Assembly: GCA_964007475.1 (NCBI GenBank)
Contig: CAXFZM010000548.1
Location: forward strand, 62,001-126,000
DNA length: 64,000 nucleotides
Reading direction: 5' to 3'
Source of the DNA: Hybos culiciformis
Lineage: Eukaryota > Arthropoda > Insecta > Diptera > Hybotidae
Part shown: positions 11,893 through 22,951 of the stretch, piece after piece
How positions within the stretch are numbered: the stretch's first letter is position 1
How the letters are laid out: every line of letters starts with the position of its first letter
Notes under the pieces: generated by a model
What the model was told of the DNA's origin: nothing
The model's database searches: none
The model's input: only the letters and a program-made list of their open reading frames with translations
Made by a program: the position numbers and the translations under genes

Positions 11893-12149
11893 AAAATTCT
11901 CTTTTGAAACCGCCAATTTTACAATATCCTAATATTGATAAACCTTTTTGCATCACTACTAATGCCAGTAAAATCTCATGTGGCGCAATTCTAAGCCAAG
12001 AAGGTGGCGGCCTTCAGTTACCTATTGCATTCGCTTCAAGAGCATTCACCAAAGGTGAACAAAATAAATCCGTTATTGAGCAAGAGCTTGCCGCAATTCA
12101 TTGGGCATTAAATTTTTTCAAGCCATCCGTGTTAACACTTCTTAATTAA
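11826..12149 (+). pseudogene. pol: RNase H, pol copy 3 (N-terminal part)
   Basis: Reads [70 protein letters not shown]: the connection and RNase H domain order typical of gypsy pol. The first catalytic aspartate of the usual TDAS motif is replaced by Asn (TTNAS), and the glutamate in the [10 protein letters not shown] helix is present. A small indel near 12130 ends the frame; the domain resumes at 12184. Confidence 0.82.
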
Positions 12150-12183
12150 AACCGATCATAGACCTCTTTCATATTTATTCTCC

Positions 12184-12976
12184 ATGAAAAATCAATCTTC
12201 TAAATTAACTCGTATGCGATTGGACCTCGAAGAGTTTGACTTTACGATTGAATACATTAAAGGTAAAGAGAATAACGGAGCTGACGCTTTATCTAGGATA
12301 GACTTTGAAGACTTAAAAAATTTACAGAAAAATAAAATTTTGAAAATGACAACTCGCGCCGAATCGTGTAAAATTAGTGATAAAAATAAGCAACCCAAAC
12401 CCAGCCGTGACAATACAACCTCATTGATACCAAAAATATATGAATGTACTGATATTAGTGAAAATAAAAGTTTTATCCGCTTGATATTTAGTTTAGATAA
12501 GTCTAAACTAATTTTAAAATATAAAAATACAGTTATTATGAGCATATGCATTAAAGAATACATTGCTAATGGGAAGCTCGATCTAGATCAGCTTCTTTCA
12601 AGGCTAGATAAAGAGGCCGGCAATAGTAAAATTTTGAAATTACAATTATCAATGAATGATGAAATATTTCATGTAATACGGATCCAAGAATTTAAGAAAA
12701 TTGCGGAATTAAAAATAAAAAATATAAATATAGCGCTAACACCTAAAATTATGAAAATAAATGATAATGAAGAAAAATTAAAAATTATAAAGAAATTTCA
12801 CGACGACCCTATTCAAGGAGGTCATACAGGTATAATGAGGGCTTTAACAAAAATTAGACAAAAATTTCACTGGACTAACATGACAAAGAACGTTATAAAG
12901 TATATTAAGAAATGCGAAAGTTGTCAAATGAATAAAGCTAGCACTAATAATAAAGAACAACTTGTTATTACTCCTA
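12184..12976 (+). pseudogene. pol: RNase H end and integrase zinc-binding domain
   Basis: Starts with [19 protein letters not shown] and GADALSRI (end of RNase H), then about 150 residues of charged linker. The integrase N-terminal HHCC zinc domain follows: [37 protein letters not shown], with two His and two Cys in the expected spacing. The element's own sequence stops at the TA at 12975-12976, where the 8.0-kb insertion begins; later residues in this frame come from the insert. The integrase core resumes at 20998. Confidence 0.86.
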
Positions 12977-12989
12977 CACCGAAAAAAAA

Positions 12990-15389
12990 AAATACTGCTC
13001 GCAAGTACAAAAAACGACCTTAGTACAATCCCACTTGTGACAAGTAATATTACAATTCGAAAATGTTATTACTTGATGCAAGTACTGATTTTCGAAAATT
13101 TGTTCTTTCTGTAACTTAAATGTTGTTTTCATTATATAAGTATGAAATTCAAACAACTATATTTTATTTGCCTTCAGTTTTATTTCGAAATTAATTATAG
13201 GTCCTGATGCAAAATTTTGAGGAAAACAGTTGCGTCAAGTACAAATATATTTTTGGTAATCAAAAAGTTTGTTATTAGAATCATTATTAAATTTCGACTA
13301 CGGCTATGCATTTTTTTCAACAAAATGAAACTAGTTCTTAGAAATACCTTGTTAGTTGGTTCAAGTACTTTTTGTTTCTCATAAATTAAAAATATTTGTA
13401 TTGCAAATATAAAATATTTAAAAGCTGTATTTTGAAACTGATTTTATTGAAAAATTCCGTATGAAAAGCACTATTAACTTAAGGTAGGGCAATGAAAAAC
13501 TTCCTACAATAACAAAACAGTTCATAAAAATAATTTGTTAGTTGGTTCATGCACTTACTTTTCTAGACAGCTTAATAATGTTTATGTGTCAAGTATGAAA
13601 TATTAGAAACTATTATTTTGATTCTTCCTCTTAATAATTGTTTATTGCCACAAATGTACGATGTACTAATAAGCACTAAGACTAAACTAGCTATACGGAT
13701 TTTTGGTACTTGACAAACCAAATATGAACTCACTCAAATGATAATAATGCTTGAAAGTTAAGTTTGATACTTACTTTAAATATTTTTTAGTTAAATAATA
13801 TTATGCTGGAAAGACCAATATTTCTCCCACTAAAAGGAATTTACTTTCTTTAACTATTTAATTTTTATACAAATGACTATAAGTGGTTCTGACGATTGTA
13901 ATATGGTTGAAATAATAAATTTCTAAAAGTAACATAAGAAAAATTTGTTTTGCAGAAATACTTAATATTCTTGTAGCAACAATTTCATAATTGGTGCAAA
14001 TACTCTTAGAATGGAAGATTATACTGACGGTTATTTCAATATGATTGCAGCAAGAACATTCTTACTGGTGTCAAAAAGTTTGAAAATTTCACGGGAGCAC
14101 AAAAATTTATTAAGGTAAATACTTTCAATATTGTCTCAAATCTATTACGCTTCAGAATTTATACTTCAGAAAACTATAATAATGTTTTCGTTAAAACTAT
14201 TCGAAGGTTACGTTCAAACTCCTTTTTTCTTTTCAAATAAAATTTATTTATTAATATGTATGTACTAAAAATTTGCAAATAATTTAATTTAAAAGGAAAT
14301 TTGAACATAACGCACGAAAAGATTTCCCGATAACGTTATTATCATTTTCGTAAGTATAAATTCAGAAGCATGATGGATTTGAAACAATACTGAAAAAATT
14401 TACCTTAATCAATTTTCGAACTTCCAAAAATCTTCATACTTGTTGATAAGAATTTCCTTGTTGCAAAATTTAATAATATAAGTTCTCCCTGCAATATCAA
14501 TATGTAAATATGATCCGTTTAATATGTCTTATTTGCGGCTGAAATGTATGTAAAAATTATTAGAAAAACATCAAATTTTGAAAATAAAATAAACTTTATA
14601 ATTCTTTTATATAATATGTTTTACGTTTTACATGCCTACAAAACTTTTTTGAAATAAAGTTGAAAAATTAAAAATATTTAGTATTATTTTTAATTACATA
14701 ACTGCTTATAATTAGTTATTTGTTGAAAATTTAATATACAATTAATGACCAACTTATTTAATTGCTTTTAGCTTAGATAGGTTGATATGTTTTATTTCAA
14801 ACATAGTATTTGATCTAGAAAATATTTTTAAAACTAGCTTTCAATACAAAAATTGAAAAACTTCACCTCATGTTAAATCTCCTTTTTTTAATGTTTAGAA
14901 AATTTTACCAAATAAATTTTGCAAATGCATGCACAGAAGTACACTTTTCAATGTTTCAATTGCGATGTCGGCACTTTCTTGATCCTAAAAATAAATATTA
15001 TTAACTTTGATTTAATATGTTTTACGCATATTTTCAATAAATAATTATTTAAATAAAATGAATACCTCAAATATCGATAGGAAGCACTTAGAAACTTCCA
15101 ATTTGCTTGGTGGGATAATGCCTTTTGTTGCAGGATTTTTCACGGGTGGATTAGGTAGTAAAAAACAGATTAGCTGCAATGCGAGTAATTTTCGTGCATC
15201 TGAAAAATATATAAAGGTAATTTGTTTATATTTTCGAATTCATGTTTTTGAACAAAATTGAAAGCAGGTACATTTATATAAATAATTTTGAATTACGGTA
15301 TACATATTTCTTAACTATAAATAATTGTGAATAATAAATAAAGAAAATTGGAAACCTACTTTTATTTGTAGAAGTTTTGTGTTTTAATA
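12990..15389. other. Left arm of the 8.0-kb element: dispersed AAGTAC motifs, no gene seen
   Basis: Words such as ACTTGTGACAAGT, TTGATGCAAGTAC, GCGTCAAGTAC, GGTTCAAGTAC and GTACTTGACAAAC recur in both orientations through about 13030-13760. This is the pattern expected of subterminal protein-binding repeats in large DNA transposons. From about 13800 to 15050 nothing recognisable is seen. A short ATG frame at 15058-15231 followed by a GTAATT splice-donor-like site has no recognised product. Confidence 0.45.
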
Positions 15390-16737
15390 TCAAATCTTGT
15401 ATAGTTTTGTCTCTTTTTTTTCCGCAAGGATTATAATTACGTCACACGATTGTTCAAAATTTCCAAATTGTGTAGTTGAATAGGCTTTCTCAAAATCACT
15501 TTCAAGCTGCAAACATAAAATGGCTTATATGATTTTTTTTTGAAAATATTTGTCTATAGTCACTTACTAATTTATACCCTTCAGCTAACTTAATCGCTGG
15601 AAAACTATCCAAATATTCTTTCGTCGAACAGGTTTCAAATAAAACGTATCGCAATCATCTACTTCTTTGTTAACAATTTTTCTTCCCAAGGACAAGAATG
15701 TTGTTTTATAAAAGAGAACGATTCCACTTCAGCTTCAACGTCTATTGTAGGCGGTTCAAGCAGGAAATTCTTTGTGGGATCTACAAAAATAATTTTTTTT
15801 TTACAAAATATTTAGATAATATAAAACAAACGAAAACGCAATAGTGATAGTCAAAACATAAAAGTATCAAATTTAAAAATTAAATACTTCGAGTGAAGTA
15901 GAATAAAATTTTATCATTAACTCTTAAATGTTGAGAACCTATGAATGATTTGTATTTCTATAAAGTAACTTAAATTATTGATTAAATAAATAACTAAAAA
16001 AAATATTATATATCTTGTTTACTTACCTTTTTCTTTTTTACTTTTTGAACAACTTCCCCGTTTCGATGAAAGGCCTACTAACTAGAAAGAAGCTCTCAAA
16101 TTTCTGTACGAATCATATAATTTTCCTCTTGCCTGACTCACCAGATGGAATAAAATATGTCGCTGTTGTTTCGGAAGGTATAATTTCAACAATTAATTTG
16201 ACATACAACTGAAAATCCTCTCGAGTTATTCTGAAATAATAAATTACAAGTATTTTTAGTTTTGGGAAGAAAAAGTAAAGCAAAATATTAATAAATTAAA
16301 GATAAAGCTGTAATATGTTAAATGAAATATAACTCTTACACTCGATCATAGGCATATCTTAACAAGTATTCTATAATTGCTTGAGCAATTTTGGTCCTCT
16401 CATTATTTTCGATGATCTGAGATTTCTTGTTTTTTGCAAAAGCTATTTGAAGACTCACATAAGGCATAGCCAGAATATCCTACAAGCAAATATTCTTTCA
16501 AAAAATTGTTAATTATATGCAGGTTATTTTTGGGTATGAAATGTGTAATTTATTTAAAAAAAGATATTTTCAGTTTCGAAAGTTTGCAGCAACATAAATC
16601 TTAGTTTAATAAGGAAATGTACCCAACACCTACCGGCATGAAAAAAATGTTTTTATAAATTATTAAATTATTCTTTCTACGATAGATGTATCCAATGAGT
16701 TCAGCGTCAGATGACAATGCTGAAAATTTTTCATTTA
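15390..16737 (-). pseudogene. Decayed five-exon gene carried inside the 8.0-kb element
   Basis: Five consecutive exon-like blocks with matching splice sites on the - strand: 16737 (or 16719)-16634, 16479-16340, 16230-16027, 15780-15568 and 15506-15390. Introns start GTAGGT, GTAAGAG, GTAAGTAAAC, GTAAGTGAC and end TTGTAG, TTTCAG, TTTGTAG, TTTGCAG; phases agree at the first two joins. The last exon ends in TGA (15390-15392), with AATAAA shortly after. Peptides include MPYVSLQIAFAKNKK, FQLYVKLIVEIIPSE then TYFIPS, LYDSYRNLRASF, KEYLDSFPAIKLAEGYKL and LESDFEKAYSTT. From memory, this order recalls an uncharacterised insect family sometimes labelled SAM-domain-protein-3-like; that is unverified. Exon 3 carries a one-base frameshift and a stop, exon 4 another break, so it is probably dead. 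A possible earlier exon lies at 17052-17180. It may be a captured host gene or the element's own gene. Confidence 0.6.
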
Positions 16738-17539
16738 CTGCAAACAAATACATAGGTATATATGATTCAAATTTCTTCTTGGACAGCATTCAAGATTTTA
16801 GATAGAGTATGAAATTTTAAAATTACATAGAAGGTACTTTCATAGTACTAAAACTCTTTTGCACGAACATTAAATTATCAACTTCTAAAAAAATATGTTA
16901 ATTCCCATTACGAAAAATTATTTGAAGTTGAATCAGAGTTTGATATACAGATGCGTTACAAATTTTGAATTGATACAACATTTTCACCAAAAAAACAAAC
17001 AATTCCCAATCAAAATCGATTAAGTTTTCGAAAAAATCATAATTCAAATACCTTTGCAAGGCGGAATTTAATTCCTCGACCTAATAAGTGGTAGGACATT
17101 GACATTACCAACACACAAAGAAGCCCGACACAACGATTAATTTCTGAGATGCGTTTGAGGTTCAAATCAAAATCCGCCGGTTAGTCGTTTTTGTTGGCAT
17201 CATCAGATTATTTTATTTGACGCCACCATATTTGCTGACAGAGGACTTCAGTAGTTGTTACTGCAATTCTCCCACACCTAAAATTAAACGAAAAAAATAT
17301 AAAACTTACTTACCATTATTTGCTTCCATTTTTCAATTTTGATTACAATTCCAATCACAATCCCAATTCCAATTACAATTAAAGCAATTAAAACTCCAAT
17401 TACACTTTAATCAAAATAATTAAATTATTTTTTTGATAAATAATCCTGCAAATTGTTTTTTTTTCAAGTTTTGTTTTGTCAAGCTTTGATAAACATGAAA
17501 GGCTCAAATTTAAAATAATTTTAATAGAAAAAACACGAA

Positions 17540-18475
17540 GCCGAAAATATTTTGACGTTTTTACTTCTTATAAGTATATTTGACTTTTAATCACCAGTTT
17601 TTAGTTGTTACAAGTATTCAGACATCCTGTAAAAAAGTTAAATATACTTGTGTCAAGTAAAAACTGGTGCTTAAAAGTCAAATATATTTATAACAAGTTA
17701 AACCTGTTCAACAAAACACATAAAGGAGCTGAATTTAGTGTTTGGCATAATTTTAAACAGTTTTTACTTGTTATAAGTATATTTGACTTTTAATCACCAG
17801 TACTTACGTGTCACAAGTATATTTAACTTTTATTCAGCCATCCTGTAAAAAATACTTTGCCGCGTAAAACAAATCAAAGAAAATGTGCGGCAAAGTATTT
17901 TTTAGAGGATGGCTGAATAAAAGTTAAATATACTTGTGACAAGTAAAAACTGGTGATTAAAAGTCAAATATACTTATAACAAGTAAAAACTGTTTAAGAT
18001 TATGACAAACACTAAATTCTCCTTTATGTTTTTTGTTGAACAGTTTTTACTTGTCATAAGTATATTTGATTTTAATTCACCAATTTTTACTTGTCACAAG
18101 TATATTTAACTTCTATTCAGCCATCCTGTAAAAAATACTTTGCCGCGTAAAACAAATCAAAGAAAATGTGCGGCAAAGTATTTTTTACAGGATGGCTGAA
18201 TAAAAGTTAAATATACTTGTGACAAGTAAAAACTGGTGATTAAAAGTCAAATATACTTATAACAAGTAAAAACTGTTTAAGATTATGCCAAACACTAAAT
18301 TCTCCTTTATGTTTTTTGTTGAACAGTTTTTACTTGTTATAAGTATATTTGATTTTGAATCACCAATTTTTACTTGCCACAAGTATATTTAACTTTTATT
18401 CAGCCATCCTGTAAAAAATACTTTGCCGCGTCAAACAATTCAAAGAAAATGCGCGGCAAACTATTTTTTACAGGA
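17540..18475. repeat. Array of long palindromes with ACTTGTNAYAAGT motifs
   Basis: About four palindromic units with a period near 281-285 bp. In the three complete units a central stem CTTTGCCGCG/TGCGGCAAAG flanks an AT loop (about 17862-17890, 18142-18172, 18427-18458). Each arm then reads CAGCCATCCTGTAAAAAATA, TTAACTTTTATT, ACTTGTCACAAGT, AATCACCAGT, TTTGACTTTTAA and ACTTGTTATAAGT in mirror order. The two 13-bp motifs are themselves palindromic and match motifs near the element's ends. Such an array could extrude cruciforms or bind a dimeric protein; both ideas are inference. Confidence 0.8.
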
Positions 18476-18479
18476 TAAG

Positions 18480-20315
18480 CTTACATTTGTTGTACCGAGT
18501 ACTGAATATTTGACGTAATTTCATATTTCCCTAACAGCATAACCATACAATATTTTTTACTTTCTTAGACATTATGAATAGGTTGATTTATGTTCAATAA
18601 ATCCGTTGCGTACCTAACTTATTATTATTATTATTTATTATTATTATACTTTTTAATCCGTTTTCAAATAAATTAGGCATTGAAAATTATTTTAAAAAAA
18701 AAAATTTAAAAAAGGAGTTTTATCTTTTTAAGGTATAAATTTTTATGCAGGCTTGGTTAACTTATGTTTAATATAATATTTACTTGCTGGGGTTACTAGG
18801 CTCACCGGGTAGGGTGGTACAATGAGCCATATGCCTAGGTACAGTGGGGTCTAATACAACACACAACTCCTTAAATAAGCACCAACGTTGCTTATAGAAA
18901 GCTGATTTTATTATGATTTTAAATTTAGCAATCGAATTTTTTAAAAAATTAAAAATAAAGTTTGTTTCAACAATTTCTAGGCCTGTTGTTTGATTTCATA
19001 AAAATTAAAGAGAATTTCTAAATGTTTTACTTGTAAATTAATAATATTTACGAAGACTCGAAGCAATCAATATACCTACATAAGAATTGGATTGATATGT
19101 ACATAATTACACACTCGGGAAACGAAATTAAATTGGATTTTGTTTAATAAAAACAATTAAAAAAAAATATAAATTTTTAAAAATACTTATAATTCTATTT
19201 AATTTCTTAAAAGAAATTTTTTTTTAAATAATACTTCCACATCCTGTAGATTAGGTAAAAGCAACGTTTAACACACATATTATTTATTTGTGAAAAAAAC
19301 AATCTACTTGGGAAAGGTATATATTGTTCATGAAAAGCATATTTTATTTAAAGGAACTTGAAACTGTTTATATCAAGTGTATTATTTAATATAATCCTTA
19401 TTAACTTTTCATAATTTACCATATAGGAAAACTTGGTCAATAATTTTTTCTTATCATAATGTAAAACTAAATTGCATAAAAAGAAAAGATATAAAAAAAT
19501 TAAAATGGTCCTATAAATTTGTAATTCTAAACGTTTCGAATATTAATATAGCGTGCTTGAATTGATATTTCTTTTCCAATTAAGGAACGATGTTGCTTAG
19601 ATAAATAATTAATTTCTAATTAACGCGAACGTAATTTTATAAACATTTTCAAGGCTAAATTATTTTCCCACCTTTCTTTACATTTGTGTAACTTCAAAAA
19701 CAAAAATTTAACTTTAATTTTTAAAAATTTTCGAAAAATCAAGATTTTATTTCAAAATTTTGTAAAAATTAAAGCTAAATTTTTTGTTTTTGATGTAAGA
19801 AATAAGTTTGAAATACCAATGCAAATATAATTTAGCCTTGAAAAGGTTTATAAAATTAATCGCTGCCGTTAGTTAGAAATTAACGATTAATTTTAATTTG
19901 TCCTAATGTATATACATAAGCTACGTCCTAAATAAATTATTATAAGAACATAAAAATACAACGAGAATATTTAAAAAATATACGTTACCCAAATTAAAAA
20001 AAATAAATGTTTAAATTTTCAATAAATTTATAAAAAATTGATACAAAAAAACCTGAAACAAATATTATAAAAGTTAAATATATGTACATGTACATACTAG
20101 ATTGTAATAAAATATTCTTCTTAATATTTTATTTTACATAATCTGGTTACGTATACCCAGTTTTTAACTTCAAGAAAAATATTTCTTGTTCCAAGAATGA
20201 AAGTTTAGTTCCTACAATGAGCTTTTATTTACCGGAACAGTTCTACTAGTTCGTTTTGATAAATAAATTTTATCCTCATCATAATCTAAAATCATTCTTG
20301 TTATTAATTTGCAAT
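18480..20315. other. AT-rich interior of the 8.0-kb element, no gene seen
   Basis: Contains a TTA microsatellite near 18620-18650 and a slightly less AT-rich 100-bp patch at 18785-18890 (GCTCACCGGGTAGGGTGGTA). The patch has inverted words CTAGGCTCA and TGAGCC-CCTAGG around its centre. No coding frame or clean element border was supported. Confidence 0.35.
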
Positions 20316-20735
20316 GTTACTTCCATGAATAAAAGTTTCTTTTTGAGCAATAGTAATTTAATTTCACTGCACAGAAATAAAAAATATTTAGGAGAAAATC
20401 AAAAAACTTTCAAGAACTTAACGCGTATTTACTTCCATGAATAAACATTTATTTCTGTGCAATAGTAATATCTTTATACTGATCAGAATTGAAAAATGCT
20501 TAGAAGAACAACAAATAACTTTCAAAAAGTTCATGTATATTTACTTCCTCGAATAAAAAAGTATTTCTGTGCAATAGTAATGTAATTTTACTGCCCAGAA
20601 ATAAAGTAAAATTAGATGAACAACAAAGAACTTTCAAGGAGTCCATGTACAGTGACTTCCATGAATAAAAAATTTATTTGTGTGCAATAATAATTTTATA
20701 TTAATGTTTAGAAATAAAATATACTTAGTAGAATA
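20316..20735. repeat. Four diverged tandem units of about 120 bp near the right end
   Basis: Each unit runs TACTTCCATGAATAAA, TTATTTCTGTGCAATAGTAA, ACTGCACAGAAATAAA, then GAACAACAA-GAACTTTCAAG and a TCCATGTA word. TATTTCTGTGCA and TGCACAGAAATA are reverse complements about 20 bp apart, so every unit can form an imperfect hairpin. They lie 260-680 bp inside the right terminus, which fits subterminal repeats. Confidence 0.65.
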
Positions 20736-20997
20736 ACAAAATAGTTAAAAGAACAAGAAGCAACTTTGAACAAGTCCATGCAAATACTCGTTATAATTTA
20801 ACACTGACTTGTCATCAGCATTGATTTTCGAAAATTTCGAAATATACAGTTCTGTAGCATATTATTCTTGTAACAACTTAAGGGTTTTTCGTCATTTGTT
20901 GTCACAAGAATATAATGTTAGAAAAAAGTATTTTGATATTGAAGTAAAAAAATAATTATTTGGGACAAATTAAATTTGAAAACCATTTTTTTCAGTG

Positions 20998-21421
20998 TAC
21001 GCCGCAGAAAGCCTTTGATATTGTCATAGTAGACACGGTAGGCCCTTTACCAAGATCTTTAAGCGGTAATGAGTACGCATTAACAATGATCTGCGACCTA
21101 ACAAAATACTTAGTAACGGTTCCTATTCCTGATAAAACAGCTACAACAATTGCTAGGGCAATGGTGGACAATTTTATATTAGTATACGGCCCCATGAAAC
21201 AAATAAGAACAGATTTGGGTACGGAATATAAGAATAAAACGTTAAAAGAACTAGCAATACTACTAAATATTGAACACAAAATGTCGACGACATACCACCA
21301 CCAGACTCTCGGAATAATCGAGCGAAGCCATCGAACATTAAACGAGTACTTACTCTCATTTATTAATAGAAATAAAACAAACTGGGATGAATATCTCAAA
21401 TTATTTTACCTACTGCTTTAA
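20998..21421 (+). pseudogene. pol: Integrase catalytic core, 412/mdg1-type (after the insertion)
   Basis: Resumes directly after the 8.0-kb insertion. The DDE core is recognisable: first aspartate in IVIVDTVGPLP, second in RTDLGTEYKN, glutamate in GIIERSHRTLNEYL, with GNEYALTMICDLTKYLV between. All three catalytic residues are present. Integrase joins element DNA to the host chromosome. The frame breaks near 21400 (after NKTNWDEYLKLF) and continues in another frame. Sequence pattern and lack of an env gene downstream place the element in the 412/mdg1 clade (family knowledge). Confidence 0.86.
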
Positions 21422-21833
21422 CACTACTCCATCTACAACGCACAATTATTGTCCGTTTGAATTAGTGTTCGCAAAGAATCCACCAACATTTGATTTTTTG
21501 GATAACGCAAATGTAGATCCTTTATACAATCTGGACTCTTATCAAAAAGAGGTAAAATATCGCTTGCAAGTCTCCCAGAATAGAGCGCAAAATTTGGTTC
21601 AGAAATCCAAAATAAGTACAATTTTTTATGATAGTAGTTCAAAACCAGCAAATTTTAAGTTATTAGGCATAGTTCTTTTAAATGTAACGGAAGGTGCAAG
21701 GCTTAAGTTAGATCATCTTTTTAAAGGACCCTTCACCATAATAAAAATTGAAGATACAAATTGCACGATTAGTGATGAGAATAATAAAACTCAAACTGTG
21801 CATAAAAATCGACTAAAATTGTTCAATCAATAG
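21387..21833 (+). pseudogene. pol: Integrase C-terminal region, 412/mdg1-type
   Basis: Continues the integrase after a frameshift: CFNTTPSTTHNYCPFELVF, the usual start of the C-terminal half, then a helical stretch, RLKLDHLFKGPFTIIKIE and TVHKNRLKLF, the SH3-like (GPY/F-type) end module seen in gypsy integrases. The stop is at 21831-21833. No envelope follows. Confidence 0.82.
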
Positions 21834-22465
21834 AAAGGAAAATTTATATGTAAAATATGTACAGAATTTTAATATAAGGTATGAGTGTGTGTGTGGATAT
21901 CCATATTTTAGGCTTTAGATAATTATAAACCAATCTTAATTTTCTTTAGAATAATTATATAAAATATTAAACTATATTATTGATAAATAATTAATTTTCA
22001 TTTAAAATTTTTTTTTTGTACATAAATAATAATACGAAAACTAAATACCTCGTGTTATTAAACTTAATTTTCTTTTAAAATATAAATAATTTACAGCAAC
22101 TAACATATAGATACTACGCAAAACTAAATATAGTTCTATTGGTAGGATTTTTTTTATACTTCAAAAATTGAAAAAAAATGTAAAAACAAATTTCTTTAAC
22201 AATAATAAATAATTTTTTTATAGACATAAGGTAAACATATTTTAATAAAATGTATAAATTTCTTTAAAAAAAAAAAAAAAAATAAAAAAATAAATAAATT
22301 TAAGAAAAATTGTATTCGAAAAAAAAATGAAAAAAAAACAAAAAAAAAAAGGAAAATATCAAAAAAAAATAAAACCTAGTCTAAGGAAAGATCTTATCAT
22401 TTACGAAATTTTAATAATGACGTCATTAAACATTTTATATAATAAGGTAATACGATTTTTTTTAT
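21834..22465. other. AT-rich 3' region of the gypsy element
   Basis: Poly-A rich DNA, with a purine-rich run AAAAAAAAAAGGAAAATA near 22341 that could be a polypurine tract. No repeat of the left leader was found, so a 3' LTR cannot be drawn. A TG microsatellite (GTGTGTGTG) is near 21887. Confidence 0.35.
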
Positions 22466-22473
22466 GTTTAATA

Positions 22474-22883
22474 TAGGCTGACCATACATCCCGTTTTAAA
22501 CGGGACAGTCCCTTTTTGGTTGAAATTGTCCCGGTGTCCCAACTAAATCATTCGGGACGTTCATTTGTCCCGTTTTCCGTTCTCTAAAAAAACTATTATG
22601 TGTTGAAAATGGCTTAATAGTTTTTTGTTAAACCACTTTTTTTTTCTTTTAACGAATTTCCAAAAAAAAAATTCTTCAAGCTTAAAATATTTATAAAATT
22701 GTACCAACTTAATTTTTTATTACAAAATTTTGAAATAATTTAATTTTTATATAATAAAAGTCTTTATAATTGTTTAATTTTTAATAACAAATCTTATTAT
22801 TTTTTGTAATATTTCACTAATATTAGAATTAGATTTCAACGATTATTGTCCCGTTTTTCGGATCCAAAATTATGGTCAGCCTA
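22474..22883. mobile_element. hAT-type MITE, 410 bp
   Basis: Inverted ends TAGGCTGACCATA are perfect over 13 bp and flanked by a perfect 8-bp duplication GTTTAATA (22466-22473, 22884-22891). Subterminal words GTCCCGTTTT and CCCGTTTTAAACGGGAC repeat inside. No coding potential. Confidence 0.9.
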
Positions 22884-22951
22884 GTTTAATATTACAATAC
22901 AAATTTCTTACACATAAACATATAATACAAATTTATTTTTCATATCATAAT

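Larger units (their letters stand above)
7064..12297 (+). repeat. Tandem triplication of the RT-RNase H segment
   Basis: The segment starting TATTGC-CATCAGTTTGAAAT occurs at 7064, 8771 and 10443 (spacing 1707 and 1672 bp). At both junctions the RNase H end (GCTTTATCTAGGA) runs straight into this earlier protease-region sequence, with a few bases of shared sequence at the crossover. Copies 1 and 2 share two deletions in RNase H that copy 3 lacks. Copy 2 also lacks about 37 bp including the GMDFLKK codons. Similarity is very high, so the events are recent. Confidence 0.88.
12977..20997. mobile_element. 8.0-kb TA-flanked element (CACYGAAAAAA ends) inside integrase
   Basis: The 8021-bp insertion has inverted ends CACCGAAAAAAA (left) and CACTGAAAAAAA (right, reverse complemented). 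It is flanked by TA on both sides (12975-12976, 20998-20999). The gypsy integrase reads in one frame up to the left TA and continues in register after the right TA, so the borders are precise. The interior holds many short AAGTAC/ACTTGT-type palindromic motifs near both ends, a decayed spliced gene on the - strand, a palindrome array and a tandem repeat near the right end. A 2-bp TA duplication with CACTG ends fits Mirage-like members of the CACTA/Mirage/Chapaev group or a Tc1/mariner relative. No transposase was recognised, so superfamily is open. Confidence 0.82.

Noticed and set aside
15058..15261. 67-residue ATG frame in the 8.0-kb element, possibly a first exon
   Set aside because: It has a GTAATT donor-like site but no partner exon on the same strand and no recognised family.
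17540..18475. CRISPR-like array
   Set aside because: Units are palindromic repeats without unique spacers, in eukaryotic transposon DNA.
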